The notes under the pieces were generated by a model, which searched no databases, was not told the DNA's origin, and worked only from the letters and a program-made list of their open reading frames with translations. From Sphingomonadales bacterium (GTDB lineage: Bacteria; Pseudomonadota; Alphaproteobacteria; Sphingomonadales; Kordiimonadaceae), in contig JAALKD010000001.1 of the NCBI GenBank assembly GCA_011088215.1, forward strand, positions 20,902 to 84,901: DNA of 64,000 nucleotides, given 5' to 3'. The position numbers and the translations under genes are program-made. Within the stretch, counting starts at the first letter, position 1, and every line of letters starts with the position of its first letter. Below, piece by piece: positions 61,456 through 64,000 of this stretch.

Positions 61456-62805
61456 CTATTGTTCAAGAGCAATGCGATACGGCGCATCAGTAACTTCAGC
61501 TATTGTCTCAAGCGTGGCACCGCCGAGCAGTTTCACCAAAATCATGCCACTATCATCAAACCTGAACACGCCAAAATCGGTAATCAAAACATCGACGGCC
61601 CCTCGGGTTGTTATCGGCAAATTGCAATTTTTTACCACTTTTGATGCACCGTCGCGCGCTGTATGGGACATAGTGATAATCAATTTTTTTGCCCCAGATG
61701 CCAAATCCATGGCGCCGCCAACGCCTAATAATGGCCGTCCCGGAACTGCCCAATTTGCCAGATTGCCGCTGGCATCCACTTCGAGGCCGCCCATGATCGC
61801 AACATCCACATGCCCGCCCCGAATCATCCCGAAAGAAGCGGCGCTATCGAAATAGCTGGAACCCGGCAACGCTGTTACCGGAATTTTGCCTGCGTTAACC
61901 GGATAGTCCATCGCGCCTCCGCTTTCAGGTTCGGGGCCGACGCCTAACATGCCGTTTTCAGAATGCATAATAATGCCGTCATCAGCTTCAATATAATCAG
62001 CAACTAAGGTAGGAATTCCAATGCCCAGATTAACAATGTCACCGCGGGTCAATTCTGCAAGAGCGGCCTTGGCCATGTTTTCGCGTGCTGGATCAACTTT
62101 TTTGGAGCTGGCGGAAATTGAAGCTGATGAACCTAGGTCCTCTAGAGTTACAGTTGCTTGAACCAGAAAATCCACAAAACAGCCCGGCGTATGCACCTGG
62201 TTAGGATCAATCTGACCCACGGGCACAATCTCCTCTACCTCAACTAATACGGTGTCAGCGGCTGTGGCTGCAGCGGCGTTAAAGTTACGTTCTGTCATAC
62301 GGTATTGCAGGTTACCTGCAGTGTCTGCGCGCCACGCCCTAACCAGAGCAATTTCACCGCGAATAGGTGCTATAAAAATCATCCGTTTGCCGTTAATTTC
62401 GCGAATTTCGCAGCCTTCCGCTAAGGCAGTATCAGCGGCCGTCGGCGTAAAGAAGCCACCAATGCCAGCGCCGCCAGCGCGGATAGCTTCAGCCAGTGTG
62501 CCTTGGGGTAATAAGGTTACATCAATCTCACCGGATTGAGCTGCTGCAACGGCTTCTTTGTTGCTGGTAAAATATGACCCAACCGCGCTTTTTATCTGCT
62601 TGTTACGAAGCAATCGACCGCCGCCCAAGCCTGGTTCGCCGATGTTGTTGCCAACAAATGTGAGGCCAGATACATCGCGCTCCGCAAGCGCATGTAGCAA
62701 ATGTACCGGCGCGCCTGTCATACCGAAACCGCCGACAATCATGGTATCGCCTGATTGCACTTTTTCGGCAGCCTGTTCGCACGTAATAACTGGGACAGTT
62801 TTCAT
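61456..62805 (-). CDS. CoA-transferase, alpha and beta subunits fused
   Basis: Moves CoA from a donor (usually succinyl-CoA) to a 3-oxo acid. Residues 1-210 match the alpha subunit ([36 protein letters not shown]) and 235-449 the beta subunit ([18 protein letters not shown] and [12 protein letters not shown], whose Glu forms the acyl intermediate). Most bacteria encode the two as separate genes; here a linker around 210-235 joins them. Next to maleylacetate reductase, 3-oxoadipate is the likely acceptor (inference). 38 bp downstream of that gene. Confidence 0.9.
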   Translation of the reverse strand: MKTVPVITCEQAAEKVQSGDTMIVGGFGMTGAPVHLLHALAERDVSGLTFVGNNIGEPGLGGGRLLRNKQIKSAVGSYFTSNKEAVAAAQSGEIDVTLLPQGTLAEAIRAGGAGIGGFFTPTAADTALAEGCEIREINGKRMIFIAPIRGEIALVRAWRADTAGNLQYRMTERNFNAAAATAADTVLVEVEEIVPVGQIDPNQVHTPGCFVDFLVQATVTLEDLGSSASISASSKKVDPARENMAKAALAELTRGDIVNLGIGIPTLVADYIEADDGIIMHSENGMLGVGPEPESGGAMDYPVNAGKIPVTALPGSSYFDSAASFGMIRGGHVDVAIMGGLEVDASGNLANWAVPGRPLLGVGGAMDLASGAKKLIITMSHTARDGASKVVKNCNLPITTRGAVDVLITDFGVFRFDDSGMILVKLLGGATLETIAEVTDAPYRIALEQ

Positions 62806-62843
62806 GATCTATCTCAAACAAATAAAAGGATTTAGAAGGCCAA

Positions 62844-63911
62844 CTAAGATATGGGCCGTGGTCGCACGCCGTCATATGCGTTTTGCAACAAAACTCTCAG
62901 CCGTTTAGCCGTCACCGGCTCAGCGTTATGAAATGGTTTTTCCAGCGTGACTTCAGTGGCCTGATCAAGGTCAGCTTCTTTAAAGCCAAGGTCTTTCAGT
63001 CCAAGCGGAAGCGACAGTTTTTTCATCAAATTATATATTGCATCGGCGGCATTAGCCGCGCCCATTGCGGCAGCTAGCCGAGCAGAACCATCCGGGGTCG
63101 CCGCCGCGTTGTATGCAACAGAATGAGGCAGGATAACCGCATGGGTTTCTGCATGAGGCATATTGAAAGTGCCACCCATCGTATGGCAAATTTTATGATG
63201 TAAACTTGTGGCACCGGTGCCCAGCGCGCCGCCCGCAAGACATGCGCCGTATAGTGCCTGTGACCTCGCCTCCATGTCATCTGGTTTGTCCATTATAACC
63301 GGCAAACTCTCATAAAGAGACTTCACAGCATCCAAAGCCAGACAAGACACAATTGGATTAATCTTGTCGGTCGCCACATTCACAACGGCCTGCGCCATTG
63401 CGTTCAATCCGCTTGCGGCTGCAAACTTTGGCGGCAAGCTAAGCGTTAATGTGGGGTCATAAAGTGTCAGTGTCGGAACCACATCATTGTTGCGGTCAGT
63501 GACTTTGCGCCCTTCATCGGTAATCGCCCAAATATCTGTCATTTCGGAACCTGCATAACTGGTTGGAATAACGATGTTCGGTAAGCCCATCTGAACAGCA
63601 AGTGCCTTACCAAGGCCTGTGGTGCTACCGCCGCCCAGCGCGACTGTGCAATCAGCACCGAGTTCTCTGGCACGCACCGATGCTGCAGAAACAGTTTGCT
63701 GAGGAACATGCATCACGCATTGGTCAAACAAGCCAGCGGCCCGAATTTCCAACAAATCAATCACATCTTCGCCGCTTTTAGTTTGATTAGGTGTGGTTAG
63801 AACCAACGCACGTTTCATCCCCAACTTGTCCAATTCGCCGGGCAACCGCGCCAAAGCGCCGGCACCAAATATAATATTCCATGGCAGCGTTTGGTACTCA
63901 AATTCAATCAT
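62844..63911 (-). CDS. Maleylacetate reductase
   Basis: Iron-type alcohol dehydrogenase-fold enzyme that reduces maleylacetate to 3-oxoadipate with NADH, in hydroxyquinol, resorcinol and chlorocatechol breakdown. Seen: IIFGAGALARLPGELDKLG, VALGGGSTTGLGKALA (cofactor loop), IPTSYAGSEMTDIW and LGTGATSLHHKICHTMGGTFNMPHAETHA with the conserved His residues of the metal site. 355 residues, normal. It starts 2 bp after the stop of the partial gene at the window edge, as in a ring-cleavage operon. Confidence 0.93.
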   Translation of the reverse strand: MIEFEYQTLPWNIIFGAGALARLPGELDKLGMKRALVLTTPNQTKSGEDVIDLLEIRAAGLFDQCVMHVPQQTVSAASVRARELGADCTVALGGGSTTGLGKALAVQMGLPNIVIPTSYAGSEMTDIWAITDEGRKVTDRNNDVVPTLTLYDPTLTLSLPPKFAAASGLNAMAQAVVNVATDKINPIVSCLALDAVKSLYESLPVIMDKPDDMEARSQALYGACLAGGALGTGATSLHHKICHTMGGTFNMPHAETHAVILPHSVAYNAAATPDGSARLAAAMGAANAADAIYNLMKKLSLPLGLKDLGFKEADLDQATEVTLEKPFHNAEPVTAKRLRVLLQNAYDGVRPRPIS

Positions 63912-63913
63912 CT

Positions 63914-64000
63914 CTATACCTCTTCAAAGCCTGCTGCGCTTTCCGCCACAACGTCTGTTTTAAATAGCCAATCATAGCGCGCATCGAATTTTGCCGGTGT
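63914..64000 (-). CDS. C-terminal end of an upstream operon gene, possibly a ring-cleavage dioxygenase
   Basis: Only the last 28 codons are in the window (TPAKFDARYDWLFKTDVVAE followed by SAAGFEEV and stop). The motif D-A-R-Y-D-W-L-F-K-T is reminiscent of the tail of hydroxyquinol-type intradiol dioxygenases, and this gene position is usual for one, but too little is visible to be sure. Confidence 0.5.
   Translation of the reverse strand, partial: TPAKFDARYDWLFKTDVVAESAAGFEEV

Noticed and set aside
1..64000. CRISPR array
   Set aside because: No regularly spaced repeats were seen and no cas-like genes are present.

Overview
The window looks like a chromosomal segment of a Gram-negative, probably marine or brackish alphaproteobacterium. 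The evidence is a GTTC-N7-GTTC LexA box in front of an imuA-imuB-dnaE2 mutagenesis cassette, two TonB-dependent receptors (one with an ECF sigma/FecR pair), a respiratory nitrate reductase operon, and sodium-solute symporter and sulfatase genes. I cannot name a genus from sequence alone.

Layout. (1) 1-13.6 kb: a minus-strand nitrate-respiration block, narK1-narK2-narG-narH-narJ-narI, followed by a PpiC-like protein and a beta-carbonic anhydrase. It is faced by a divergent NIT-Crp fusion regulator and a riboswitch-preceded moaA. narK1 has one in-frame stop and narG has two frameshifts. (2) 13.7-19.3 kb: imuA-imuB-dnaE2 under a LexA box; dnaE2 carries one in-frame stop. (3) 19.4-26 kb: accessory DNA with a tRNA-fMet-derived repeat, two paralogous pairs of glycosyltransferases, an IS3-family remnant and a serine-recombinase tail ending on a tRNA-Arg(CCG) 3' half. 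(4) 26-47 kb: a large catabolic cluster: RraA-like and HpaI-like aldolases, Tat-exported sulfatase, bicupin, three double SnoaL-like proteins plus one small NTF2-like protein, LigI-type amidohydrolase, MetE-like zinc protein, two hydrolases, HisD-like dehydrogenase, SDR, Na+ symporter, TonB receptor and one LacI-type regulator. Copies of a palindrome related to TTGCATTCGAATGCAA lie before nearly every transcription unit, so the whole block reads as one LacI regulon. (5) 47.6-54.4 kb: RND/MMPL exporter, a CDP-inositol-forming type nucleotidyltransferase, MOP flippase, CDP-alcohol phosphotransferase and inositol-1-phosphate synthase, together a likely pathway for an inositol-phosphodiester envelope component. 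(6) 54.5-60.8 kb: ECF sigma, FecR, STN-type TonB receptor, MipA/OmpV protein and a secreted protein of unknown role. (7) 60.9-64 kb: a second tRNA-fMet-derived repeat, a truncated flavoprotein reductase, then a fused CoA-transferase and maleylacetate reductase of a hydroxyquinol/3-oxoadipate route.

The two tRNA-fMet-derived repeats (about 19.48 and 60.94 kb) are in the same orientation and bracket regions 3-6, so they may be old attachment sites of a roughly 41-kb island. Several unrelated genes carry single lesions (narG twice, narK1, dnaE2, an SDR); some are indels in short repeats and could be assembly errors, but the two stop codons are substitutions and argue for at least some real decay.
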